A stretch of DNA of 64,000 nucleotides from Perilla frutescens. Its lineage: Eukaryota; Streptophyta; Magnoliopsida; Lamiales; Lamiaceae. This document shows, in pieces, positions 22,565-35,414 of this stretch. The stretch is taken from NCBI GenBank assembly GCA_026008535.1, contig BRKX01000004.1, forward strand, positions 43,528,501-43,592,500. Direction: 5' to 3'. Position 1 is the stretch's first letter. Each line of letters begins with the position of its first letter. Under the pieces are notes generated by a model. The model searched no databases, was not told the origin of the DNA, and was given only the letters and a program-made list of their open reading frames with translations. The position numbers and the translations under genes are program-made.

Positions 22565-22721
22565 TACTCATGAAGTTCAATATAGTTAAGGGAACACGTG
22601 CATTTCGTTCCATTTCTTGTTTGCATAGGAGCACTTTAGTGTTTAGACCCTATTTAACTATTTAATTCAAATTAAAGTCTTAATTTGATTTCTCTTTTGC
22701 TCCTCTGACGAATGTGGGAGA
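22565..22721 (-). repeat. Dispersed repeat, second copy at 30471-30690
   Basis: The reverse complement of this segment shares gatgtccgtctccc-like and gtgctcctatgcaaac-like blocks with 30505-30640 on the plus strand. Both also contain a poly-A-rich linker. It is interrupted on the left of SINE copy 3. The family is unknown. Confidence 0.5.
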
Positions 22722-22738
22722 CGGACATCCACTAACTT

Positions 22739-23128
22739 TTTTTTTTTTTTTGTCGAAGGTAACCCGCAGTCACGTGTGCACTGGGTAAACCCCGCCCCTG
22801 TGTAATAGCCTGCAAACCACGTAAACCACACTTGGCATGCCTGCAGGAGAGGTAAACCACACTTGGCAAGCCTGCACACAGGAGAGGTAAACCACCCTTG
22901 GCTGTGAACCACACTTGGCAAGTCAAACACTTGGCATGCCTGCAAAACCACACAGGAGAGGTAAACCACACTTGGCAAGCCTGCACACAGGAGAGGTAAA
23001 CCACACTTGGCAAACCAGATGTGACAGGCTCACACCTAGTGGTGTTGGTGGGATTCGAACTTGAAACCTTTGATGGGATTTGAACTAAAGGTCTCAAGAT
23101 ATCACCATTAGGCCATCTCCAAGGGGAC
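22739..23128 (-). mobile_element. SINE copy 3 with an internal tandem expansion
   Basis: This is the same SINE family in minus orientation, flanked by a perfect 17-bp target duplication cggacatccactaactt (22722-22738 and 23129-23145). It begins with the T-tract (inverted A-tail) and gtcgaaggtaacccgc. The body segment gtaaaccacacttggca recurs five times between 22829 and 23013, with spacers of the type agcctgcacacaggagag. The tRNA-like part near 23050-23100 also looks partly duplicated (ggattcgaactt and ggatttgaacta). It is about 390 bp, against roughly 213 bp for copy 1. Confidence 0.9.
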
Positions 23129-23145
23129 CGGACATCCACTAACTT

Positions 23146-23426
23146 GACTGAATAAGGGGGTGTTTATGCGAGAATATTCATCTATAACCCACAAATCAGA
23201 TAAATAATCGAATTTTATTTTGGCTTGTAAATACGGACTTCCGGAAAAGTACCAAACAAGGCCATTAATGCAGATTCAATAGAAATTTATAGTAAGTGCT
23301 TGAGAAACAAACCCACTCAACTCAAAAAATCAATCCAAATAAAGCTTTATAAGTTTATGGGAAATGCTTTTTCTTTAGATCTTCGTAGTCCCAACTCAAT
23401 AATCAAACCAACTATTCTAACAATCT

Positions 23427-23463
<37 letters not shown>

Positions 23464-23997
23464 GAATGCTCTCTGTAGATCTGCGCAGTTCGAATTCACC
23501 GACCAAACCAAATATTACAAAAAACACAAAAAGAAAAAGAAAAAAGATGAATGGCCGCAGTCGACCGACAACACACACCCTGCTCTTCCATGGCCGACAA
23601 ATATCCCTCTTGAAATTCACGAATTCGTCTTTGGCTTCAGGACTATGTGCTTGTTTATGATGTTGGAAATTAAACCGGTCCGAAACAATTTCGAGTCGGA
23701 TAAAATCCGTTTTTTTGATCAAATTGAACGGGAATGGAAGCGGTATAAATCAGAATATAGATCGTGATATAAAAATATAATATCTATGCAAATTAAATTT
23801 ATTTAATACTAAAGAAGAGATAAAGAAAATACCCTCTGTCTTCTACGATTATTTCAACACATGAACTCATGAAATCGTACAATCAACCTTTGAATTTTGA
23901 AGCTAATTTTTCTACGATTATTTCAACACATGAACTCATGAAATCGTAGAATTGGACTATCGTATTAGGAGGGATTTTAATCTGAATTAAAATCTTA
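23146..23997. other. Intergenic sequence with A-tract, diverged duplication and hairpin repeat
   Basis: A 35-base A-tract covers 23428-23462. The segments before (23360-23420) and after it (23463-23520) are similar, both containing tagatct.cg.agt and ccaaccaaa-like blocks, suggesting an old duplication. A 39-bp direct repeat starting ttctacgattatttcaac lies at 23841-23879 and 23910-23948; each copy can form a short hairpin (tacgatt/aatcgta). No gene is supported. Confidence 0.45.
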
Positions 23998-26351
23998 TCT
24001 TAATATATATAAAAACAAGAAGTTATACTAAAAATAGTAACTCAGTTTCCCGCCTAAACCACATACTATTTTTAGTAATTATTCATTTTAATATTAATAT
24101 TAATAAATCAAGATTGTATTAATTGTATTAGTATTATGATTTAATTAATCATATAATCTTATCTTGATATAATATAATATAATATAATATATAATGTTTT
24201 ATATATATATTAAGATAATTAATAATTAATATTATTTAATTAATTGATATATATATATATATATATTATACAATATATTAAGTACATAATATAATAGATC
24301 TATATACGAGTGTACATCGATATACATATGATATATAATGTAATAATTATATCTACATTTATTGTGACAATTATATAATATTTATATTAATTAATAATAC
24401 GATATAATATATAGCAGTATATATATATATATATATTATACTTATATGCATATAATATTTTCTTTGAATACCATTGAATTGCACTTATTGTCATTGATTA
24501 CAATAAATTTTGATTAATAAATTTGTGCGTATTTAATTAATTGTCATATGTTTGTGCAATTAAGTTCATTTCAACACGTGTGCCTTGAGAGGATTTTGAG
24601 GTCTATAAATACCAATTTCTTATATCACAACTTCCTAACTTCAATTTGTGTGTTCAAAATTTAGGTGATATACTTTATTTATTTGTTCTAATATTCTTAT
24701 TTCTTAATTTGATTTTTCATTTCAATTTTTTAAATTAATACTATGTTGTAGAGGATACTACAATTACTTCAAATTATAGATGAGATGTCAATGTTTATTC
24801 TTGCTTGAGAACTTTGAAGTTCATTCATCAAGATCTATCATCTATCCGCACATCGATACAAAAAAAGACAATTTAATTTTGAGTTGTAAAAATTAAATAG
24901 CATTGTATTCATCTAACCATTTTGTAGTTAAAACGATTATATTTGTAATCATCTTTGTAGATACTTTAGTAGTGTTTTATGTTCTTTGTTTGTTATTTTA
25001 GTTTCAATCATTTGTCTTGTCTCGATTCTCATCAACCACCGGAACCAATTAATATATTGCTTTATTTTTTCCATTTCATTATGAAAGAGTGTATGTATTG
25101 ATGCGGTGCAAAGAAAACCTACAAAAGGAGTGAAAATTGAAGAAGAAAATGTTATCTTCACAAGCTTCTATGTTGCTAGGCTTTAAATTTTCTTTATTTT
25201 TTTAGCTAATTGTACGAGGTAGGATTTTGTTTATTTCTTTATTTTATTATTATAAGCATTGTTGTATAATATGGAATACTTCAATGGAAATTTATAAGGG
25301 TTTGATGATTTGGTTGGAAAAAAACTCTTAAATTATCAGAACGTATGTGGTTTGGCAATGATCTCTTAATAAATAATATTCATCAAATTTATTGTCCTTT
25401 CGATTTGCGTCAATGAAATTTAATAAGTTTCACTCATTATTATTATATCTCTAATATCCCTACTTGATAGTCTACTACCACTCATTGCGTCCATATATTT
25501 GATTCATTTTTATTTCTCGAATCTTGAATTTTACAACATTTTAAGTTAAAATGCCACAAATTATTTTAATTTAAATACCAAATTATTCTCATATTAGTTT
25601 TTTCTCAACGTTACAATTGGGAATACAATGTATATACAACGATTTGATGCAAATTATCTCATCGATCGGATTCTAAATATAAATGTTCATATCAAATATT
25701 AAATCATGATTCATATATTAAATTAATTATCACAATGTGTAGACATTTAATCTTTAATTGACCAAGTAATTCCTTGCAAAGAAAACTCGTCTAACTATCA
25801 AATTTTAACCATTCATTGAACAATCAATTATTTATTCAAATGGAAACGTTTTTATTTAATTTAAGATATGTTAACCCTTAAATCCAATAATTTCATTTTT
25901 GCGTCCATGAGGAATTTACAAAATAACAAACCCTTAAATCCGGCATATATAATTTAAGATACGTTTTCTTCAAAATCGATGTGTAAATAATTATATACTT
26001 TATATTTTGATCAATTAATTAAATTTATATCTACAAAAAAATATGCATCTATCTATATAATATATAATAACAACACCGCATCCGCAAATAAAAATTATTG
26101 ATTTTCCCACCTAAATGACATTTCTATATCTAGAATTAAATTTATAAATAATCTACATATATGAAATGTATATTATATTCTTAAATTAGTTTATATTTTG
26201 TCTTAATTAAGCACACTAATTAATACAAGGATATAATATATTGTAATATTGTATATCATTCCAATAAACCATATATAAATATACTATTATTTAGCATGTA
26301 TACATATTTTAGGTTGATACCCGAAAACGTGCTATCCACCAATTAAATCAA

Positions 26352-28220
26352 GTAAATATATTTTAAATAGTTAAGACTTTTAATTTTTGAAGCAAAATTT
26401 ATCACACATCGAATAACTAACAAATATTATTGTGAATGAACAAATTATAAATTGTGAGGCCCAACAATAATCTTCCACCTTTCTCGCCCTTTCAATTGAG
26501 ATCAAGTGCAAAATTTCGATATTTAATTTTCTCAGTTTAATATTAAATATATTTTAAATTTACAGAATTTAAATATTTTAAAATTAAAAATTTTAGTTAA
26601 ATCAATTATAACTCACTAATAAATTTTTTAAATATATTAAATTAAAATATTTTTAGTTTTTAAGTTAACTAGATATATTTAAAAATCAAGATCCACATCA
26701 CAAAATTTAAATTAAATATATTTAAAATTTTGAATTAATTATATTAATTGATGTAGATCCGAAAATCTGTAATTAATTATTTCAGTCCGGAGCAGCGGTC
26801 AATTTGTGAAATATAAACTAGAAAATACCGTAAGAGCCAAAGACCATCGGGGGTTGATGATCGTTGGGCCTCCGACGCTCAAGTCAGGAAAAGGAATGAA
26901 AGTAGAAAGAGATAAATTACGGAATAATTGAATAATTAAAGAGCTTAATAACAGTAATTTCTAGCCAGTATGTGACTAGAAATCAAGGGGAACGTCGTTT
27001 AATCTTAGAAGAACGTAAGAAAGATGTCCGGATATTGAATCGTTAGTGTGGAATTAACTCAGAAAATAGTAAACTCGGTGTTCTTATAGTATGATATAAA
27101 GCTTGTGGGTATTTCAACGTAGTCATCAAATGAGGAGGAAAACATCCTTTTATAGGCAGAGGTAGCGGCTAGGGTTTATGCAGATTACGGGAGCAATTGA
27201 GGCATGATTTGATTCTTTTGATCACGTCAATCCTTCCAGATAATACGGATGGTTAATTTAAAATAATTCAAATTACCCGATCTTTATGAGGCTGATCGGT
27301 TAAACGACAACGTTTAACCTTGATGAATCAACGTAGCAGGCTGACGAAACATGGCCACTACAATTGATATTATTAATTTAGTGTGAAATATTAATATAGA
27401 GTTAATTATCTAAAAATTCACCATCTTTGAACGAAATTGCAATTTAATTAACCATACCTTTCAAATCATTGCAACAATAACATAACTTTTTTATTGTAGT
27501 AAAATAGACACCCCAAAAAATTCGACAATTGAAAAACTTACGTTGCATAATAAAGGAGTATCTAAATTATAAATTCATTCAAAGATAGTGATTTTTTTTT
27601 AGAAATTAACCCTTAAATATATTTTAAAAAGATAGATCTTAGATATTTTATTTTTCATACAAAATTCGTCCCATATCAAATAACTTACAAATATTGGTGT
27701 GAATGAACAAACTATAAATTGAAGCTCAATAATGATTTTTCCACCTTTTTCGGTTTTTCGATTAAGATCAATTGTAATATTTGAATCTATAAAATTTAAA
27801 TATTTTAAAATTAAAATTTTGAATTATTAGTATTAAAAAGTCAAAATATAATATTTTAAATATATTAAATTATTAATTTAAGAAAAGTAATTAAGTTAAT
27901 TCAATGTATTTAAAAAATCAAGATAGACATAAAATTTTAAATTAAATATATTTAAAATTTCAAAATAAATGTATTAATTGATTTTATAAATCTATTATTA
28001 AATATTTTTAAACTTTTGAAGCTAAAATATTTAAGTTATTATTTTTAAATATATTTTAAATAGTTAAAATTTATATATTTTAATTTTAAAATAAAATATA
28101 ATATTATTGTACATGAACAAATTATAAATTGTGAGACCCAACAATGCTCTTTTCTACCTTTCTTGGTCTTTCAATTGAGATCGAGTGTAATATTTTGATA
28201 TTTGAATTTATCAATTAAAT
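26352..28220 (+). repeat. Three diverged copies of a ~200-bp repeat inside Helitron A
   Basis: Copies start near 26352, 27614 and 28047. Each reads from aaatatattttaaa through gaatgaacaaa.tataaatt and the (a/t)ttttcca/ctaccttt.t.g block to attgagatca. The solo LTR lies between copies one and two. Confidence 0.6.
26752..27362 (-). repeat. Solo LTR nested in Helitron A
   Basis: The segment begins TGTAG and ends CTACA and is flanked by a 5-bp target duplication attga (26747-26751 and 27363-27367). It has no internal region. On the minus strand a TATA box CTATAAAAGG (27146-27155) is followed by cttgagcgtcggagg near 26870, a motif I know from plant LTR U5 regions. A solo LTR is the product of recombination between the two LTRs of a former full element. 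Confidence 0.85.
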
Positions 28221-28907
28221 AGTAAATATATTTTAAAATTAAATTGTTGTATTAAATATATTAAAAAGTTGGAATAAAAAAAATTAAATACATTTAGTTA
28301 ACTAAAGAAGGGGATTCAATTTTTTTTTTTTCAGGCCTAAAAAAAGAGGCTCGAATTGTAAAATTCCAACGAGGGTTGGAGTTTTCAGAATTTTTGTGGG
28401 AGGGGTGTTTATCCAGGGTTGTCTTAGTTTGCAGATCATCTATTTTTTTTTCTTTTTTTGCTTTCGATAAATGGTTGATGATCATTGTTTAGTTTTCTTC
28501 AATTTTATGTTGGATTCATGGTTGTGTGGATATGCTGTGGAGGGGGGATAAGAGAGACATTAGTTGCATCTCTACGAGATGGAGAAGAAGGGGATGGGCG
28601 AGCGCCGAGCAATGGAGAAGGAGACATATTTTTACTTCCTTTTTTGTTTCTTTACAGTTGGATTCATAAAGTTACATGTAATAGCATATAACAATCCGTT
28701 TAGAAAATTGAAAATAAAATTACAATCCATCTTATATGAGTCGATGGTCTTTTCTTTTATAAAATTAGAAAATGTTATTGATGCATATTCTATCGAAAAG
28801 TACACATGTAATTTATAATTCAGTCGATAAAATTCATATATTTATTATTATACATAAATATTTTTTTTTAATAATATTCCCTGTGCATCGCACAGGTGTT
28901 ATGCTAG

Positions 28908-30470
28908 TATAAACATAAAAGAAAATCAAAATCAAAATCAAACTCTTTGATTTTGATTAAATCTTATTTGCCGTGAATTGATTCTTAGCAATCAATTAAA
29001 TTTGGCTTTTGATTTCAAAGTGCACATCAAACGTGAATGTTGGAATCGGCGTACGTGAATAAGAATTCTCTTATCTTATATTTATAATCAGAATTAGGTC
29101 AAATGCCAATAGATATCAGTATCTTATCTTAAATAGATTCAAAATCATATAAGATAAGGACATAAATTAATAATTATCTAAAATAATATTAATTCTTACT
29201 AATATGTAAATATTATAAATCTCTTATATTTATTTAATTTCTAGCACAGTCAAACTGTGGAATATCATATATTCTCGGAATTAACTAATATTTACACATA
29301 AGTGCAAACTTTATGAAAACTTATTTTTCATAACACTTTAGGAACTTAAATATTATTATTAACCTGTCAATAATATAGGAAGGCGAATCGGGGACCATGG
29401 ACCTATAATCAAGAGCTCTAATAAATCGAATACATAATTAAACTCTTTAATTAATTTATTCAACTTATTAATTCAGATATTATTCCATTAAAAATTCGGA
29501 ATTGCACTCTCTTTAATTATAGAACATATTTACTCTACGAATTTGAGTAGTCTATTGATTTAATCATTTCATATGAATTAATCCTCCATAGATAATTCAT
29601 AATTGAAGACAGGTAATATCCGTTAACCTCTTCAATTATTTCTTTTCCTCATTTACCATTAATTCACCCGTGAGCGATTAATTTATAAACAATTTATAAA
29701 TTAGAGATCTCAAATCACTCAGTTCCAGAATTAACAAATGAGAGAATTATCTTTCTACTTCTCAAAAGAAGGAATGAATTCCATATCTAAATTACATTCC
29801 CAGCTATTTAATTCAAATGTGAATCTAAAATGCAAGTTTAGAGAATGTTGACAAACAAACTTTAACGAGGAAATCAAGAATCACATTGAAATAAACAGGA
29901 GTCTATAATCACTCAGGATTAAGATTATTCGTATATGATCATCTTGTGATTTAATCTAATATTCCTTTTCTTTAACGGAATTTGAAGGAATAATTAAATT
30001 AAATCAATTCAAGTCCTATATAATCATATCATATATAAATGCACCTAATTGGATGTCTCCACATCAACGATTTGGATAAAACGGTCACATTCATAATGTC
30101 ATCGGCTGCATTAGTGACATTTTAATTAAAGATCCCATACTTTAATTAAATTCGTCACGGACTACATTTTTTAGTTTATTTTCCATAATCTTAATCCTCT
30201 TGTATATAACACTTATATAGTAAGATTATGGTAATATTAAATAAATTAGGGATTTTCTGTGATGTAAAATAAATGCATACGGGAAGCATATTAGTTCAAA
30301 AATAAATGTCGCTTTTATAAAGAAGATAAAAACAATTCACAATTGCTTTAAGGGCACAATCCCCGATATATGATTCCATCAATTTCGATTACGAATGTGT
30401 GAATTGAATGTGAGGAAAATATTAATTGTGCTTTTTTTTTTTGTGAAATTCCTAATATAAACACGTAAAA
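28908..30470 (-). other. Probable decayed retroelement non-coding region
   Basis: No open frame of note. Minus-strand phrases such as aatcctgagtgattatagac and gatgtggagacatcc resemble non-coding parts of plant Ty1/copia-type elements as I remember them. No LTR termini, primer site or coding domain could be identified, so this is a weak assignment. Confidence 0.25.
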
Positions 30471-30690
30471 ATCAAAGGTACACCATTAGGTCAATTAGTT
30501 GACGTCCGTCTCCCTTCATTTGTAAAAGGGGCAACAAGGGATTCAATTGAAACTTTAAAAACACTTATGGAATCAATTTGGACCAGATAATTAAATAAGA
30601 ATTAAAGTGCTCCTAGACAAATAAGAAATGGAGCAAAATGATCATTTTACCTATAGTTAATTATATCATAATGAAGGTATAGACATAATT
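30471..30690 (+). repeat. Dispersed repeat, partner of 22565-22721
   Basis: Contains gttgacgtccgtctccc and gtgctcctagacaaataag, matching the reverse complement of the copy beside SINE 3. Boundaries approximate. Confidence 0.5.
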
Positions 30691-30944
30691 TCAAGTTCTT
30701 TAATATATTCTAAGAGTTTTCCAGCAATAAGAGTTTAAAATATTAATTCCCGGCACATATTTGATTTATATTGCAAAATTTATGGACTATGGGCTTAGAA
30801 ATCAACACATCAGTAAGATTAATATTAGTATTAAATTAAGCCATAAGATCTCAATAATTAAATTGTAAGAACAAATAGAGTCCATATATACAAATTACTA
30901 ATATTTTCTAGAGGTCACTCCATAAAAAATGTGCGATTGTTAAA

Positions 30945-31216
30945 TATAAACTTTCATTAACATTAAAATAATGCTTCGTTAGCATGACGGTAATGCTTAG
31001 TTAGTATTATAATCATATTATCAAATACTTAGCGTTTTTTTATAAATATTATCGAATTACGTTAATATTCCCACCCAAAAAACTTATCAAATATTATAAA
31101 ATTACCATCACCCTTTATAAGCAAATTTGTCTTTAATCTTGATTAATAGTAGTGTAAGGTGAATTTTTAGTTCTCACATAAGTTGGTTTACATCATAAAA
31201 AGAGCTTATATATAGG
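30945..31216 (-). mobile_element. Truncated D1-family TIR element
   Basis: The reverse complement aligns with the left 230 bases of D1. Shared blocks include gggtgatgg and taattttgtaatatttg-like text, then attaacgtaatt and tgataata, followed by atgctaacgaagcatta. Only one end is present. Confidence 0.6.
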
Positions 31217-31846
31217 AATTAGGAAGTAAGAGGTTTCTAGAAAAGGTAGGTAGTATAAGGACATGCATTGGCGAGAGCAACAATAATTGAGCACTAGTGC
31301 CGAAGAATGTGGTTATGGATAGACACGTTTAGGGAAACTAGAACCCCTCTAAGCCCAACCAAAACAAAGCAAATTAAAGACACTGGTGATTAATGAAGAG
31401 TGTGCAAGTGTACTCTCAAAACTTCCCTAAATTTGACACTGCATATATTGTATTGTGGTTGGTAAGATAATTCCTTGGCCATCCAGTTGTTAGCATCACA
31501 TATAAAGACTTCTTCAACTTCAAACCTTACGAATCATCTACTTTCATATCCAACGTCATATCTATTATGACAGTTCAAAAATCATAAAGCTCCGAGTAGT
31601 TTTAATTAATGACAAATATTTATATGCACTGTGTATAAATAAATTTATTTCAATCGGATCGAGTTAACTCAGCGGGTCAATCTGTCTTGAACACCCCCCC
31701 CCCCTTCCCACTTCCCCTCCCAAAAAAAGCTCCAGAAAGTATTACTCATCACATTAAAAAGTAACACTCGTAAGTTGAAAAGTTCAAGTCTGCTACTAAG
31801 TTTATAAGAGTGTTATTTCATTCTAATTAAGGTTTATTAATCTCAA
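31217..31846. other. Intergenic sequence with C-tract
   Basis: No gene supported. A run of eleven or more C bases lies near 31690-31704. The flanking text gatcgagttaactcagcggg relates to the EXLB intron insertion. Confidence 0.35.
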
Positions 31847-33445
31847 CTAGTATTACACCCGTGCGATGCACGGTGAGAGATATATAAATAATTTATAATT
31901 AATAGTTTGTACGAATAAAATATTTGAATCATAATTAAATAATCAATAGAAACAATAATAAAATGTATAAAAAATATAATGTTATATTCAAGTTTGTTCA
32001 CTATTTTATCGATAAACAATTCATATCCATAAATAAATTAATTTACACTTTCCATTCATTGTGTCGAACAAAACGAAAAATGTAATAGGCTTGCCTGAAA
32101 TACATGCAAACATAATTAGAATCATTTATACTTTTAGACACAATGATAAAAAAAATAACAAAATGACACAACACCGTAAAAACGCATTTTAAAAATTATT
32201 ATATATATGCATCTTTGTTATCCTTCTAGACTGTGTGCAGTGAAAATGATATCATCGAGAGAGAGTTGTCAAGGCTTCAGCAGCATGCTTCCACAATTTG
32301 ATTAATAATTCATCATCGTTACTTTTATTTGTAAAGAATACTTCAATCTCCATCGATCTCCGATATCATCATATCATTTTACGTCTCCTAACACATTAGT
32401 GCGAATATATTAAATTATATTGTTGTAAAACATTGATCTATATGTAATGTGAAATTAAACATTGATAATTTTTTATATATGATATCGAAAATATACATAT
32501 TATATCTAACTATGAAAGAAAAATATTAAAAAAATTTGAAATGTGTTGAATACATAATTTTTTGGATCAAATAAGGTAGTATAGAAATATTTAAATACAT
32601 GCTCTTGTAGATTTTAAGCTCAATATAATATAAATCTGCTAACTAAAAAATATTCATTTTGACATGATTTATAATAAATTTGAATGTCTAACGATCAAAA
32701 TTCTAAAAATTAGGCATGAAGTCACGCATATAAGTGAAATTCAATATATTAGTATTTCAGAACTATAAATCACTTCACGATACAATATCAATACACAAAA
32801 TTATTTATCTGAAATGAATCATTGTTATATGATATCATAAAAATAACACAAAAACAAACAAAAATAATTAATTACTTTACACTAAATAAAATAATTAAGA
32901 ATTTTATATAAAAACATAAAATTAATTTCATTAACTTCACCAATAAAATACTTCAAAATGTTTTATTTGGTCAATCAGACAAACATTTCATATAAAAATA
33001 TATTTATTTCAATTGTGAAATGCGTGAAAAATATTAAAATAAATAAGAAGGAACCTAATAATTAAAAAAAATATTTAAAAAATTAGTACAATAATAAAAT
33101 CTTATCAAAGAACATCAATCCAAAAAATATCTCAATTTTTTAGGATTTTTCTTTCATATTTTTGGTGCCCACCGATTCATTCTTCATTAAGAATTTTCTT
33201 CATCCTAAATATTTCTTGGCCATTTGTAAATAACACCATTATGTTAATTTCATCTTCACCTTCTGGTCTATCTTCAATCTTGTGAATAACATAATTTAAG
33301 TATAATTTTTTTTTATTCTTTTTACACCATTCAATTTATTTCTAATACCTACTATATTGTCCATGATATTCATAAAATATTGTGGACTATTATAAATATA
33401 TCATCACTTGGTAATTGTGTACAAAATTCAAAAGGTAAAATTATA

Positions 33446-33655
33446 CTCACTCCATTCTTAAGTAAGTGTCATTCTAATACTTTAGTTTGTTTGATCAATA
33501 TTATCATTCTACACAATTGGGGTAAAAATTTAATACTTTTCTCATATTTGACCTTATTTAATGCATTCAAACATTCATATTTGACTCATTTAATGTATTC
33601 ATATAATGGTGCATAAGGTAATTTAATGTCATTTTATTAATATTTTATGAAAGAT
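33446..33655. mobile_element. Stowaway MITE, right end eroded
   Basis: TA followed by CTCACTCCATTCTTAAGTAA and gtgtcattctaatac gives a Stowaway left terminus. The interior matches the better-preserved copy at 57364. The right inverted end is no longer recognisable. Confidence 0.6.
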
Positions 33656-33947
33656 TCATCAATAGGCTTAATTTAGATAGCAAAAGATCCAAAAGTTTTA
33701 AAATACCAATATAACAAAAAAATAATAAATTGGTTCTACTAAATTTAGAATGATGGATTGGTTCTCAAAAAATAAAAATAGAATACATGATTGTTGATCT
33801 TATACATTTGATATATAACTATGTTTGAAATATATTAAATTGTCTCGAACATATAAAATAATGTGAAAGTAAAAAATAACAGTATAACGTAGCTCAACAT
33901 ATAATATAATATTCAACATTTAAAAAGAAATTACATCATAAAATATA

Positions 33948-34198
33948 CTCCCTACGTTTCTGAAAGTGTCGTTCGGATAAATGCACACATATTAATAAAT
34001 ATATTAATTAAATAATTAAATTACCCTATATATCCTTATGTGAATACATTAAATGAATAAAATATAGTTGTTTGAATGCATTAAATGAGGGCAAATAGGA
34101 GAAAAGTGTGAATTTTTTTACCTCGATTGTGTAGACTAACACTTTTTGTGAAACAAAATTAGAGTGTTAGGATGACATTTATTGTGAAACGAAGGGAG
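33948..34198. mobile_element. Stowaway MITE (251 bp)
   Basis: It starts CTCCCTACGTTTCTGAAAG and ends with the inverted GTGAAACGAAGGGAG, flanked by TA on both sides (33946-33947 and 34199-34200). This is the canonical Stowaway (Tc1/mariner-type) terminus. Confidence 0.9.
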
Positions 34199-35368
34199 TA
34201 ATATTTTGTACGTTGTTTGGCTTGACTTGCTCTTTTAGCCTAATCAGATTATTAACATATGTTTGGTATTTTTCCACTAAAAAAAAATTATTCATGGATT
34301 TTGGGATATAAGATATAATTTTAGTTTGAATAATTTGATTATTTAAGATATATTAATGTGATTAAATTTGAATATCTTAACATATAAAATGTTTCAAGTT
34401 GCAAATGTGTGTGTATTTAATTTCAAGACTATAAATATATTTATTCGAACTTCTTAATATATTTAATTCAGAATTTATAATTTCTTCATTCAAAAAATGT
34501 TTATAATTTATAATTTATTCGTTCAAAAAATATCGGGTTGGCATTCTTTGATATGTGATTACTTAAGTTTGAAAATTTAATATGTATGAGGATTAATTGT
34601 TTAAAATATATTTCAAACATTTAAAGTTACAAACTTAAAAATATTTAATCTTTTAGTTAAAGATATTTTTATTTGATTTTTTAATATACATAATTGACTT
34701 TATAAAAAAATAAAAATAAAATAAAATTAAAATAGATTTAATATTATAGTAATAAAATTAGATAATTTTATCTAGGAATATATCACATCAATTAATGCAA
34801 AAGAAAACTGTAAAATATTTAGAACACCGTGAGGAGAAGAAAAAGAAATTCGGGAGGAATTCTAGATTGTGGATCTGATCATACTTCTATATATAAGCCA
34901 ATAAATATAAATAATGATAAAATTCATAATTGTGCGTACACACAAATTGGAAAAATATATATTTTATTAAGTTAATATTAATCACTTTTAAGTACTGTGG
35001 AATGGAGTTTATTTTTTCCATCTTATCAATAATATAAATTTGGATGAATTATTACATTAGCAGAAAAGAAAAGAAAAAAGAAAGTGAAGTACGTCTCCGA
35101 AGCTGTTCTTCAAAAATTTATCTCCCTCTTCTTAATCAGCCATATATTATGTTCTTCCTTTCACCGAATGTATCTTCAAATCTTTTAAATCCCTGAATAT
35201 CTTTTTAACTCTTCACAAGTTCATTATATGTCATTATTTCTTTAAGCCAAATGGAACTTCTAATTTTCCTCAAAAAAAAAAAAATGGAACTTCTAATTAG
35301 CTTTAAACACTTACTACTTTCTGCACATGAAAATTATAGAAAAGTGAACAAAAATATTTAATACAATT

Positions 35369-35414
<46 letters not shown>

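Larger units (their letters stand above)
23998..28907 (+). mobile_element. Helitron A, non-autonomous (about 4.9 kb)
   Basis: The 5' end TCTTAATATATATAAAAAC follows an A, and the same terminus recurs at 36423 and 40583 in reverse. The 3' end has the diagnostic hairpin CCTGTGC-atc-GCACAGG (28880-28896), then tgttatg and the terminal CTAG (28904-28907) followed by T. This gives insertion between A and T without duplication, as for Helitrons. No Rep/helicase frame is present. It contains a solo LTR (26752-27362) and three copies of a roughly 200-bp repeat. Confidence 0.8.

Noticed and set aside
22667..23139. Frames of 103 and 135 aa on the minus strand with repeated CQVWFT-type peptides
   Set aside because: They are translations of the tandemly expanded SINE, not a repeat protein.
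23300..23767. 155-aa frame with a long lysine run
   Set aside because: The lysines come from the 35-base A-tract; the flanks show no coding character.
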